A DNA stretch of 64,000 nt, from assembly GCF_000389635.1 (NCBI RefSeq), contig NC_021182.1, positions 992,001 through 1,056,000 of the forward strand, written 5' to 3'. Below the pieces are notes generated by a model. It was not told the origin of the DNA, ran no database searches, and saw nothing but the letters and a program-made list of their open reading frames with translations. The stretch is from Clostridium pasteurianum BC1. GTDB taxonomy: Bacteria; Bacillota; Clostridia; Clostridiales; Clostridiaceae. Positions 34,450 to 43,241 of this stretch are shown here, piece after piece (the stretch's first letter is position 1; every line of letters starts with the position of its first letter). Made by a program: the position numbers and the translations under genes.

Positions 34450-35121
34450 ATGAAGTTATTAATAGTTGAAGATGATAAAGAACTATGTGGTTTATTGAAA
34501 GATGGGTTGAAAAAATATAATTATATATGTGATACTGCTTACGACGGAGAAGAAGGATTGTATTATATAGGAATAAATGAATATGATACAATCATTTTAG
34601 ATATAAATTTACCAAAGATTGATGGAATAACCCTTTGTAAAACTGTAAGAGAAAAACTTATAACAACACCAATAATAATGCTGACAGCAAGAACAGATAC
34701 AGAGGATAAAATAATTGGGCTGGACAGTGGTGCAGATGATTATTTAGGAAAGCCCTTTGCACTTAAAGAATTAAGTGCAAGATTGCATGCGTTAATTAGA
34801 CGTAATTACAATAAGCCTTCCAATATAATTACAATAGGAGAATTGTGTATAAATACTAAAGAAAAAACAGTAGAATTAAATCAAAAAGAAATTGAATTAA
34901 CTTCAAGAGAATATGATATTTTAGAATTATTGTGTTATAATTATCCAGGCATTCTATCATCGGAGAAAATAATTGAACATGTATGGGGAACAGATGCCAA
35001 CGAATTTTCTAATGTCATTAGAGTACATATTACCAATTTAAGGCGGAAATTAAAAGATAGAAATGGTCAAACTTTAATTGAAACATTAAGAGGAAAGGGA
35101 TACAGAGTATGCTCAAAATAA
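34450..35121 (+). CDS. OmpR-family response regulator
   Basis: A 223-residue regulator: acidic pocket IVEDDKEL, phosphorylated Asp51 in TIILDINLPK, Lys in DYLGKPFAL and a winged helix with LTSREYDILELLCYNYPGIL and VHITNLRRKL. I start at ATG 34450 because AAGGAG lies just before it. The gene overlaps the kinase by 13 bp. The TTAACR-type direct repeats in front of the solute-binding protein gene (49496) and its remnant (36655) are candidate targets, inferred from position. Confidence 0.93.
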   Translation: MKLLIVEDDKELCGLLKDGLKKYNYICDTAYDGEEGLYYIGINEYDTIILDINLPKIDGITLCKTVREKLITTPIIMLTARTDTEDKIIGLDSGADDYLGKPFALKELSARLHALIRRNYNKPSNIITIGELCINTKEKTVELNQKEIELTSREYDILELLCYNYPGILSSEKIIEHVWGTDANEFSNVIRVHITNLRRKLKDRNGQTLIETLRGKGYRVCSK

Positions 35122-36314
35122 GAAATAGAATAGCATTATTATATAGTTTGCTTACCATTGTTTTAATCATTATTTGTATAATTTTGTTTTACTGCTTTTT
35201 AAAAATAAATATCAATAGACAGCCTATAATATCAAGTCTTATATTTAATAAAAATCTACCAATACAGACAGAATCTGTGACTGCAAAAAAGCCTTCTAAA
35301 AATTTAGATGCAAGTGGTAAAAATAGTAATGTTATTATTTTAAAAGAAGGTCAAAAGAATGTTAATAATAATTCTAATGTAGATAACATAGACAATTCTA
35401 GTAGCAGTATACAACTTACTGGACAAAATTTTGAAAATATATTTATGAATACTCTTTATAATAGATTTATTATAATTATCTTAATAGTAATAGCTATAAT
35501 TTTAGTTATAAATTTTATTTTAAGCAGGCAATATGCCTCATTTGCATTAAAACCTTTAATTGAATTTACAGGAAAAGTTAAAAACCAAGGAAATTTTAAA
35601 ACTATAGAGCTTATTCGGCCTTCAAAAACTAAAGATGAAATTTATGATTTAACAGTGGCTTATAATGAGGCTTTAAGTAAAATTAAATTATCCTATGAAA
35701 ACTTGCAAAGGTTAAATTCCTATGCGTCCCATGAACTTAGAAATTCATTAGCAGTTTTAAGGGCCAAAATAGAAATCGGAGAAGATACTAAGGAAATTGC
35801 ACAATATATAGATGGCTTAAATGGAGTTATTACTGATATTTTAGCTATGTCTACTTTCAGTTTATCTAATAATAAAGAAAGTGTAGATTTAGCTTTAGTC
35901 TGTGCCAAGATAGTTGATGAATATACTGTAATTTTCAATAATATAAAATTCAATATGCCAGAAGAAGGTGTTGAAACAATTAAAGGAAAGGAAATCTGGA
36001 TAGAAAGATGTATTGCTAATCTTATTGATAATGCTATGAAATTTGTAGATGAAAATAAAACTAGTAATGAAATAAATATTCAAGTTTCAGAAAATGACAC
36101 CAATATCATTGTAGAAGTTTACGATAATGGCATTGGTATTGATGAGTTTAAATTTGATGAAATATTTACACCCTACTATGGAACTAAAAGTCGAACAAGT
36201 ACAGGTATTGGTCTTGCCTACGTAAAGCATGTAATGGACCTGCATAAAGGCAGAGTCTTAGTTGAAAGCAAAAAAGGAGAATATTCTAAATTTTCTTTAG
36301 TGTTTATAAAGTAA
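35109..36314 (+). CDS. Sensor histidine kinase
   Basis: A 401-residue membrane kinase with helices at about 10-31 and 118-138. They enclose an Asn/Ser-rich external loop of about 85 residues, probably the sensor. The HisKA box has His208 in SYASHELRNSLAVL. The ATPase part shows ANLIDNAMKF, DNGIGIDE and TSTGIGLAYVKHVMDL. A decayed copy of its last 39 codons lies at 49207-49323, which marks a duplication. It acts with the overlapping regulator. Confidence 0.92.
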   Translation: MLKIRNRIALLYSLLTIVLIIICIILFYCFLKININRQPIISSLIFNKNLPIQTESVTAKKPSKNLDASGKNSNVIILKEGQKNVNNNSNVDNIDNSSSSIQLTGQNFENIFMNTLYNRFIIIILIVIAIILVINFILSRQYASFALKPLIEFTGKVKNQGNFKTIELIRPSKTKDEIYDLTVAYNEALSKIKLSYENLQRLNSYASHELRNSLAVLRAKIEIGEDTKEIAQYIDGLNGVITDILAMSTFSLSNNKESVDLALVCAKIVDEYTVIFNNIKFNMPEEGVETIKGKEIWIERCIANLIDNAMKFVDENKTSNEINIQVSENDTNIIVEVYDNGIGIDEFKFDEIFTPYYGTKSRTSTGIGLAYVKHVMDLHKGRVLVESKKGEYSKFSLVFIK

Positions 36315-36337
36315 TACTACATTTACTCAAAAATATT

Positions 36338-36512
36338 AATTCATCTAAACTTAGTGGGAGTTTGTACTACCACTAAGTTTAGATGAATTATCCAGGAACG
36401 TGTCGCTGTTATCTCCACCTTGTGGAAAAGTAGAGAACCAAAATTTTTAATTTTGTGCGAATCACTTTCACAGAGTGCAGTGGAGTGTTACAGCGACTAG
36501 TTATCGGATAAA
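36338..36512. repeat. Composite inverted-repeat element
   Basis: Part one is a 20-bp perfect inverted repeat, AATTCATCTAAACTTAGTGG (36338-36357), and its complement (36370-36389) around a 12-base loop. Part two is a 100-bp unit with inverted ends, GTCGCTGTTATCTCCAC (about 36402-36418) and GTGGAGTGTTACAGCGAC (about 36480-36497), bounded by TTATCC and GGATAA. Pieces recur at 32281, 61143-61215 and 62810-62850. This looks like a clostridial non-coding repeat family. Confidence 0.7.
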
Positions 36513-36649
36513 AAAACTAATAGATAAATCTCTAATACTATCTTTGATTAATTAATTGCTACTCTCTAAATTTGTAATTTTAGTATAACCAGCAAACACT
36601 GCTATACAAAATTATGAATTTAGAGATTTTTTTATTTGTTTACATAACA

Positions 36650-36690
36650 CCATCTTAACGTTATATTAACATTTGCTTTGCTAATATAGA
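36650..36690 (+). promoter_or_regulatory. Direct-repeat regulator box and promoter, left copy
   Basis: TTAACG-TTATA-TTAACA (36655-36671) gives two hexamers 11 bp apart, the spacing used by OmpR/PhoP-type regulators, with TAATAT at 36682-36687 as a -10. The same arrangement occurs at 49496-49528 before the intact operon. Downstream here only a 30-codon remnant remains. Confidence 0.55.
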
Positions 36691-36738
36691 CACATGCAAC
36701 ACAACAAACAAAAATGTTAAATAGAAGGTGATGATGCA

Positions 36739-36831
36739 ATGAAGAGAAAAAAATTTATATTATTTTTAACCATGATAATAATTATATCATTATCAAATTG
36801 TATATTAATGAATAAAGAAGTAAGTATGTAA
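36739..36831 (+). pseudogene. Remnant of a solute-binding protein gene start
   Basis: A 30-codon frame, MKRKKFILFLTMIIIISLSN and ten more residues, closely matches the first residues of the binding protein at 49565 (MKRKKIILFVTLIIIISVLG). The DNA, the ribosome binding site GAAGGTGA and the promoter are also similar. Similarity stops after about 27 codons. It is the 5' stub of a second copy of the operon, cut off by the inserted agr/RiPP segment. Confidence 0.75.
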
Positions 36832-36956
36832 GAACAGAGATTCAATTGATTAATGAATGTTTAAATAAATCTGTAATATTGAAATTAACGAAGTTTTTTC
36901 AAATGAGTGAGACAATATTGAAAGTTTTAGAGAAATTATAGGTTGGAATTTGAATT

Positions 36957-37496
36957 CTATTTTAAACCTATCCAAGTTGACATGTTAAATATAGAATGGC
37001 ATATTATAGGAACCCATAATGAATTAAATTCTTTGTAAACATATCCGAAGATGAAACTAATAAATGCAATAGAAATAGAAGATTGTAATATGTCTATTCC
37101 TGTCAAAATCCATAAAGGATAATGCATAAATACAAATAATAATGTAGTCATAATATTTGCAGTTAGAAAACTTGTCCTATCTTGAAGCTTTTGAAGCACA
37201 AATCCTCGAAAAGGTACCTCCTCAAATATTCCAACTAATAAAATGTTTATCCATAATACACCAATATTTAAATTTATAGGTTTCCAGCCATATATATAAT
37301 TTCTTATTATAAGAAGTAGCAGATATATTAGTGATATCAATAACCCAATAACAATTCCTTTTAAAGGTTTATTATTAAGTTTTAGATAGCTAAATGGACT
37401 AACTTTGTTCTTAAATTTTAAGTAAAAATAAATTGGCAATATAAACATGAAAAGATAGTATATAATGGTAAATATTAAATTATTTATGCTATTCAT
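36957..37496 (-). CDS. CPBP (CAAX/ABI) intramembrane protease, MroQ-like by context
   Basis: A 179-residue protein with about six membrane helices and the CPBP signature: Glu92-Glu93-x3-Arg97 in FEEVPFRGFV, His125 in FVFMHYPLW and His167 in IICHSIFN. It begins 36 bp after agrB on the same strand. In Staphylococcus aureus the CPBP protease MroQ is needed to mature the AgrD signal, so a similar role here is a reasonable inference from the neighbourhood. It could alternatively give bacteriocin immunity, another common CPBP role. ATG 37496 follows AAAGGA. Confidence 0.82.
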   Translation of the reverse strand: MNSINNLIFTIIYYLFMFILPIYFYLKFKNKVSPFSYLKLNNKPLKGIVIGLLISLIYLLLLIIRNYIYGWKPINLNIGVLWINILLVGIFEEVPFRGFVLQKLQDRTSFLTANIMTTLLFVFMHYPLWILTGIDILQSSISIAFISFIFGYVYKEFNSLWVPIICHSIFNMSTWIGLK

Positions 37497-37532
37497 TTAT
37501 GTTATTCCTTTCATCTTGTAAAATATAGATAC

Positions 37533-38135
37533 TTATATATTTATATTTTCATAATTCTTGTATGTTTTATTAAGAATATAGTAAATTAAGGGTGTAATTA
37601 ATAATGATTCTTCTAATACAGAAAAAATAATCAGATTTGCAAATATATTATTTTTACATGTTAAAGCTATAATGCCAAGTAGGAAAGTAATTGCAATAGA
37701 ATAAATTCTAAGCTTTTTTCGTAATTTCTTACTCACAAGAGGTCGAGCTTTAGTATCAGCAGGAGCATATAGAAAAACTAGTATTAAACTTAAAGTAATA
37801 ATAACTATAATCATGGTTTTATCTAAGAGGATATTTATACTTAAATAGACATTACCTAGAAATAATATTATGTTAGTTATAGTGCAATTTAAATTGGATT
37901 CAGCATGTACACCAGAAGCAAATATCCTAATAGAAGCAAAACTTATGACAGCAATAAATGTATAAGTTGTTATTCCTAAAATAGACGCAATCAAAAATAA
38001 AATAGTTAATTTAACCAAGTTTACAAGAATTACGTGTACTCCATATTTTATTTTTTCTAATTCTTCTTCAGTCTTTTGTAAATTTTTAGCTACAAATTTT
38101 ATACATATTCTGCTCATCTTATCAACTATATCCAT
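37533..38135 (-). CDS. agrB: AgrB-family signal peptide processing protease
   Basis: A 200-residue membrane cysteine protease that cleaves and cyclises AgrD. The catalytic pair is His77 and Cys84 in ASGVHAESNLNCTI, the same numbering as in the S. aureus protein. YAPADTKARPL is the other family hallmark. Five or six hydrophobic segments are visible. agrD is not next to it as usual: it lies 5 kb away on the same strand, at 43242-43385. An insertion sequence starts 120 bp upstream, separating it from the divergent regulator genes. Confidence 0.93.
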   Translation of the reverse strand: MDIVDKMSRICIKFVAKNLQKTEEELEKIKYGVHVILVNLVKLTILFLIASILGITTYTFIAVISFASIRIFASGVHAESNLNCTITNIILFLGNVYLSINILLDKTMIIVIITLSLILVFLYAPADTKARPLVSKKLRKKLRIYSIAITFLLGIIALTCKNNIFANLIIFSVLEESLLITPLIYYILNKTYKNYENINI

Positions 38136-38973
38136 TATAACACCATTACCTTACATATATTTCAATTTTTATAAGTCTATACGTAATATTATATCATAAC
38201 ATAGTTTTTTAATATAATAACTTAATAGTAAATAATATAAATTAATTAAAATATCACTAGTGTTTAATTATTAGTAAATATTTTCATTGACATTTTTAGT
38301 TTAATTATTTTCTAAATAAATTACTAAAGAAAATGATAATAGAATATAATTCCTATTAAAATGAGCAAAGATGCCCTTAAAGCGATAGTTTGCATGGTTA
38401 TATATGGATTATAAAGAAGATTTAACTGCCCAGCCATTGACTCCAAGAAAATAAATTATTATATACTAATTTTGTAAGTGAGTGTTTTATTAACCCTTTT
38501 ATTTTCAGCAAGCCGTAGGATGTTTGGGATATATCCTGTATTAACTTTATTATGATAAATGTTATTATTGCAGAGATAATTTGCATCATAACTGCATTAA
38601 GACTATGTCCTATAAATCTTTTAATTTTTAAATTCTGCTTAATCCATTTAAAAAACAACTCTATATCCCAACGTTTTTTATATAACCATGCTATTTCTTC
38701 ACTGGTATATTCAAATATATTAGTTACAAAAGTTAATATTTTACCTTCCGAATCAAGTACACTAATAACTCTGTACTGGTTTTTAGTTAAATTAATGCCT
38801 TTTGTTCCAAGATTACAAATAATATCTTCAATGATATTTATAGAATCATCTAGTAAAGTGATATCTGAGTATGTGATTTTACAACTTGGTGTTAGAATAA
38901 AAAAAGTACAAGAGAAATTGAGAAAGTTCCTAATAAGTTTTAGAATAAATATAAGAGATGGGGGAACTTAATC

Positions 38974-39258
38974 ATGAAAAAACAACATGACAAGCAGTTC
39001 AAAGAAGATGCTGTAAAATATTACATGGATCATAAAGAACTTGGAGTAAGAGGTTGTGCTCAAAACCTTGATATAGGTGGTAGCACTTTGTCAAAGTGGA
39101 TTAGAGATTCTAAAAGCGAAAATGGTATTCAAGTTCGAGGTTCAGGTAATTATTCCAGTGATGAACAAAAGGAAATTGCACGATTAAAGCGTGAACTTCG
39201 TGATACAAAGGATGCTCTTGATGTATTAAAAAAAGCCATAAGCATTCTGGGAAAGTGA
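38974..39258 (+). CDS. IS3 transposase OrfA
   Basis: A 94-residue protein with an N-terminal helix-turn-helix of the HTH_Tnp_1 type (KQFKEDAVKYYMDH and GVRGCAQNLDIGGSTLSKWI) and a C-terminal leucine-zipper helix (IARLKRELRDTKDALDVLKK). It binds the element ends. Its 3' end contains seven A residues in the right register (39228-39234) for a -1 ribosomal frameshift into orfB, which would yield the fused OrfAB transposase. Confidence 0.92.
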   Translation: MKKQHDKQFKEDAVKYYMDHKELGVRGCAQNLDIGGSTLSKWIRDSKSENGIQVRGSGNYSSDEQKEIARLKRELRDTKDALDVLKKAISILGK

Positions 39259-40166
39259 CAGAAGCAATATATCTTGAAGTCCAAGATAAATGTGAAGACC
39301 TCAAGTGGAAACGCCAAGTTTCTGTCAACGGAATGCTTCGTATATTAGGCGTTTCACGTTCAGGGTATAATTCATGGCTGCATCGCCTACCTTCAAATCA
39401 ACAAAAGAGAAAAGAAATTGTAAAGGAAAAAATTAAGGAAGTCTATGATCAATCCCACCAAAATTATGGTGCTCCTAAAATCACAAAAGAAATACAAAAA
39501 GCTGGTGAAAAAATATCAGAACGTACAGTTGGGAAATACATGAAGGAGCTTGGCATTAAAGCTCAATATGTAAAACCATATACCGTTACTACAAAGGATT
39601 CTGATTTCAGCAGCAAACTAGAAAACGTTCTAAATGAGCAATTTAATCCATCTGCACCAAACGCAGTATGGTGCACAGATATTACATATCTTTGGACTAA
39701 TGCAGGTTTTGTATACCTTACAAGCATCATGGATTTATACTCTCGAAGAATTATAGCTTGGACGCTTACGGAAACTTTAGCTGTTTCATGTGTTATTGAC
39801 ACAATTAATAAAGCTAAGAAAAATAGAAAACTTGCTAACCCAGTTATTATACACAGTGACAGGGGCAGTCAGTACGTATCAAAAGAATATCAAAAGGCTG
39901 CTTCAAAAATGATACTTAGTTATTCCAAGAAAGCTTTTCCATGGGATAATGCATGTATTGAATCTTTCCACGCAATTATTAAACGTGAATGGATAAATCG
40001 TTTTAGAATTAAAAATTATCGTCATGCTTATATTCTTGTATTTGAATACATTGAAACGTTTTATAATACCACAAGAATTCATAGTCACTGCAATTATATG
40101 TCACCAAATGAGTTTGAAAAAACATATGAAAAAGTCAAGGAACTTAGTATGTCAATGGCAAGTTAA
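39255..40166 (+). CDS. IS3 transposase OrfB (DDE integrase core)
   Basis: A 303-residue catalytic subunit. An N-terminal HTH_21 region (HQNYGAPKITKEIQKAGEKI) is followed by the rve integrase core with the DDE residues in WCTDITYLW, VIIHSDRGSQYVS and DNACIESFHAIIKREW. GTG 39255 overlaps the orfA stop by 4 bp, but most transposase is probably made through -1 frameshifting from orfA. All catalytic residues are present. Confidence 0.93.
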   Translation: MTEAIYLEVQDKCEDLKWKRQVSVNGMLRILGVSRSGYNSWLHRLPSNQQKRKEIVKEKIKEVYDQSHQNYGAPKITKEIQKAGEKISERTVGKYMKELGIKAQYVKPYTVTTKDSDFSSKLENVLNEQFNPSAPNAVWCTDITYLWTNAGFVYLTSIMDLYSRRIIAWTLTETLAVSCVIDTINKAKKNRKLANPVIIHSDRGSQYVSKEYQKAASKMILSYSKKAFPWDNACIESFHAIIKREWINRFRIKNYRHAYILVFEYIETFYNTTRIHSHCNYMSPNEFEKTYEKVKELSMSMAS

Positions 40167-41084
40167 AATATGGAAGTTAATTAGAACTTTCTCATTTTAA
40201 TTTGTACTTTTTATTGACATAGCACCAACTATTTATTTCATCTAATGCAGCATTATCTTTTAATCTTGTAATAAAGCGTATTCCTTTTTCACTAAATGAA
40301 TCAAACTTTTTGTAGTCAACGTAACCCTTATCGAAGATATATATACAGTTATTCTCAGTAATGACATCTTCCATTTTACTTCTATCATGAGGTTTAGCAT
40401 TGGATACAAGTATAATTTCAGGAATACCTTTATTCAAATTAAATTTTGTATGAAGCTTTATTCCAGCTTTAGAAGAACGAAATTCTGCCCATTGAAAGTA
40501 AGTTTTAGCCATTGTAATAGTTGAAGAATCTATTAGTTTTACAGTTCCAAACTTTTTTGATTTTTCATTTACAGGTAAATTTTCTAAAGCATTAGAAATT
40601 AATTCATTAAGTACCGGAAGATAAATATTGTAATCAATATAATTATTGTAATTAGATAACATTCCCAAGCTAACGCTTTTTATTGATTAAGTTAATTTAG
40701 AGTCAGACTGCATAAAATCATCAATATCTCTTAAACTATCTAGCTTCGCTAAATGGAAATAGAGAAGTGTTTTTAGATGATTAGATGCAACATTATAGTC
40801 AACATCTAGCTTATACGTAGATATTTTCAAGGTATTCCAATTAATAATATCTAATAATTTTTCAAAGATAGTGATATACTTATCCATAGATAGTCAGCAA
40901 CCTCCTTGCTTTTATGGTTAGTGGATAATTATATTAAAGCAAGATTGCTGGCTATTTTCATCTATATATTTTTATATAAAATTGCAATTTATTACATTAT
41001 ATTTCTGTCAATAGTATTTTAAATCCATTTATTAAACACTAGTGTTAAAATATATAATTATTTTGTAAAAATTATGTACATTAA

Positions 41085-41113
41085 TTGAAAATTATTACTT
41101 AAATTGATATAAT
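41085..41113 (+). promoter_or_regulatory. Promoter of the LytTR regulator operon
   Basis: TTGAAA (41085-41090) and TATAAT (41108-41113) are separated by exactly 17 bp. They lie 69 bp before the regulator start and 32 bp inside the IS flank, so the promoter is native, not supplied by the IS. Confidence 0.65.
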
Positions 41114-41181
41114 TTTCTATAATAAATGTCTTAATAATTAAGTTGTAATAATAAAAAATTAAGGTAGGTAATAATAATAAA

Positions 41182-41913
41182 ATGATGGATATTATAATTT
41201 GTGAAGATAACAATGCTCAAAGAATACAGATTGAAAACATTATTATAGAAGAAATAAATAGCTCAAATCTTGATCTAAATATAACTCTTAGTACTTTTAA
41301 CCCTAAACAAGTAATTGAATATATATCAAATTCTAAAAATACGAACTTTATTTATTTCTTAGATGTTGAATTAAATAGTGATATTAACGGAATAGAGCTT
41401 GCTACTATAATTAGAAAATATGATCCTAAAGGATACATTATATTTGTTACATCACATGCAGAATTAACTCTGTTAACTTTTGAATATAAAGTACAAGCTA
41501 TGGACTATATACTTAAGTATAATAGTGAAAATCTGAAGGTTAAGATTATTGAATGTTTAAGAGCAGCTTATAATAACTTCAAAAGACTTGAAAATATTGA
41601 AAAAAAATATATTTCTATAGATATTGGACATAAGATTGTAAATTTACAACCTGAACAGATTCTTTTTTTTGAAACAGATAAAGATCATCGAATTAGATTA
41701 CACACCTTTGATGAGAATATAGAGTTTTATTGTTCATTAAAACAAATAGAAATAATAGTACCACCACATTTTTATAAATGTCATAGGTCCTATATCGTTA
41801 ATACTAGGAATATAAAATCAATTGATAAAGACAATCTTACTATATATATGATTAACGGTGATAAATGCTATGTCTCAAAACGCTATATGAAGGGAATGCA
41901 AAAAAATGTATGA
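41182..41913 (+). CDS. LytTR response regulator (AgrA-like)
   Basis: A 243-residue regulator: receiver domain with ICEDNNAQ, phosphorylated Asp61 in FIYFLDVELN, and VTSHAELTLLTFEYKVQAMDYI. The C-terminal LytTR DNA-binding domain (about 140-240) contains ILFFETDKDHRIRLHT and YKCHRSYIVNTRNIKSID. This is the layout of AgrA. It overlaps the kinase gene by 8 bp. The expected targets are the agrB and agrD promoters and perhaps the peptide cluster downstream, inferred from position. Confidence 0.93.
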   Translation: MMDIIICEDNNAQRIQIENIIIEEINSSNLDLNITLSTFNPKQVIEYISNSKNTNFIYFLDVELNSDINGIELATIIRKYDPKGYIIFVTSHAELTLLTFEYKVQAMDYILKYNSENLKVKIIECLRAAYNNFKRLENIEKKYISIDIGHKIVNLQPEQILFFETDKDHRIRLHTFDENIEFYCSLKQIEIIVPPHFYKCHRSYIVNTRNIKSIDKDNLTIYMINGDKCYVSKRYMKGMQKNV

Positions 41914-43240
41914 CATAATATATTATTTTTTATACTTACTTATTTTATCAGTAAATTTTCTAATTATATTTTATAATTTTACCTATAATAAAATTACAAA
42001 AGGTACTATCTTTTATCTATTAATAAATACTTTAATAGATTTAATTATTGTTGCAATAGGAAAAGAATTTTTATTACTTCCAATATCAACTGTAATTTTA
42101 ACTTGTTTTAGTTTTATGAATTTAAGAAAAATATCTTATTCTATATTTATAGTCATTTTAACAGATCTTGTTTTTGCAGTTAGCGATTCTATTACTGCTT
42201 TTCTTGCAATTACTTTTTTTCATGTAAATTTTAATAGCATATCAAAACGATCTTTAGAATACTTTGTTATAGCAATAATTATAACATCTATATCTTTTAT
42301 TATAAGTAGATTGTTGGGAAAAATATTGAACAAAGTAAATATCCATAACTATGAGATTTCAAAAAATTTGAGAAATAGGTTAGCTGTATTTTTTTATGCA
42401 GGATTTGTTTTAATTATAGTAAACATAAATATATTTGATTATAAGTATTTTGCTAAAAATCTAGATAATTTTGTTGTGAATTTAAATGCTTTTAATACAG
42501 TTAGTGACTTTATTATTGTTATTATTTTATTATATTTAAATAATAGAATTATTAAAAATAAGTTGCTTCAGGAATATAAAGATAAAGAATTAAAGCATCT
42601 GAAAGAGTATACAGACATGATTGAAACTATGTCAGATGACTTAAGAAGATTTAAGCATGACTATGCCAATATATTCCAGGTATTAGGAAGCTATATAGAG
42701 TCTAATGATATGAAAGGTGTAAAAACATTTTATAAAAATGAACTCCAACCTGAGAGTGAAAAAATAATAAATAAGAATAGGAGTTTATATCTACTTAAGA
42801 ATATAAAAATTAATTCCCTAAAGGGATTAATCTCATCTAAAATTTATAGTGCAAATTCAAATAATATTAATACTTATATAGAAATCTATGATGATATACA
42901 TGAATTATCAATTAACGAAATAGATATATGTAGAATTATTGGCATTCTTCTTGATAATGCAATAGAAGCAGCAGTTTTATGTGATAAAAAAGTTATTCGT
43001 TTAGCTATAATAAAGAAAGAGAATTATACATCTTTTATAATTAGCAATATTTGCCATGAAAATACCCCCCCTATACATAAGATATATGAAGATGGTTTTT
43101 CAACTAAAGGTTACGGGAGAGGAGTAGGCTTAAAGATAGTTAGAAAAATTATAAAGGAAAAGTATGCAAATGTATTTTTGCATACTAAAGTTAAGGATTG
43201 TGTATTTAAACAAGATTTAGTTATTAAGGACTTAAACTAA
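41906..43240 (+). CDS. AgrC-like sensor histidine kinase
   Basis: A 444-residue kinase with six or seven N-terminal membrane helices (to about residue 210) and a GHKL kinase core. The phosphorylated His is His251 in RRFKHDYANIFQVLGSY, the N box is GILLDNAIEAAVL and the G box is TKGYGRGVGLKIVRKII. The polytopic sensor plus HPK10-type core is characteristic of AgrC receptors for cyclic peptides. Its stop lies 2 bp from the agrD stop on the other strand. Confidence 0.93.
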   Translation: MYDIIYYFLYLLILSVNFLIIFYNFTYNKITKGTIFYLLINTLIDLIIVAIGKEFLLLPISTVILTCFSFMNLRKISYSIFIVILTDLVFAVSDSITAFLAITFFHVNFNSISKRSLEYFVIAIIITSISFIISRLLGKILNKVNIHNYEISKNLRNRLAVFFYAGFVLIIVNINIFDYKYFAKNLDNFVVNLNAFNTVSDFIIVIILLYLNNRIIKNKLLQEYKDKELKHLKEYTDMIETMSDDLRRFKHDYANIFQVLGSYIESNDMKGVKTFYKNELQPESEKIINKNRSLYLLKNIKINSLKGLISSKIYSANSNNINTYIEIYDDIHELSINEIDICRIIGILLDNAIEAAVLCDKKVIRLAIIKKENYTSFIISNICHENTPPIHKIYEDGFSTKGYGRGVGLKIVRKIIKEKYANVFLHTKVKDCVFKQDLVIKDLN

Positions 43241-43241
43241 T

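Larger units (their letters stand above)
38919..40194 (+). mobile_element. IS3-family insertion sequence
   Basis: A 1276-bp element with ends TGAGAAAGTTCCTAATAA (38919) and TTAATTAGAACTTTCTCA (to 40194), inserted in the IS4 transposase. It has the two-gene IS3 layout with overlapping orfA and orfB and a slippery A7 stretch. A clean target duplication is not visible, which may mean decay after insertion. Both transposase genes are intact, so it may be the youngest event in this region. Confidence 0.85.
38422..40887 (-). pseudogene. IS4-family transposase disrupted by IS3
   Basis: The N-terminal part starts at ATG 40887 (MDKYITIFEKLLDIINWNTL) and has a stop near 40690, then resumes with MGMLSNYNNYIDYNIYLPVL. 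It contains the first DDE Asp in VKLIDSSTITM and the second in IYIFDKGYVDY, and ends at the IS3 border (40194). The C-terminal part continues beyond 38918 with the YREK-like region YKKRWDIELFFKWIKQNLKI and ends at 38422. The enzyme is therefore broken at least twice: by IS3 and by the stop near 40690. Confidence 0.82.
38255..41044. mobile_element. IS4-type insertion sequence, interrupted by an IS3 element
   Basis: The ends are exact 14-bp inverted repeats, CACTAGTGTTTAAT at 38255-38268 and its complement at 41031-41044. Both are flanked by the same 9 bp TTAAAATAT (38246-38254 and 41045-41053), a clear target duplication. Removing the nested IS3 leaves about 1.51 kb with one transposase gene on the minus strand, normal for the IS4 group. 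The insertion separates agrB from the regulator/kinase genes. Without it their divergent gap would be about 250 bp. Confidence 0.85.

Noticed and set aside
36832-36956. A frame of about 30 residues between the binding-protein stub and the CPBP gene
   Set aside because: No start with a ribosome binding site and no match in mind; treated as junction debris.
37497-37532. The usual agrD position directly after agrB
   Set aside because: Only 36 bp separate agrB from the CPBP gene, with no room for a precursor; the credible agrD is at 43242-43385.
38552-38971. Plus-strand open frame of 139 codons inside the IS4 element
   Set aside because: It is antisense to the conserved C-terminal part of the transposase and crosses the IS3 border.
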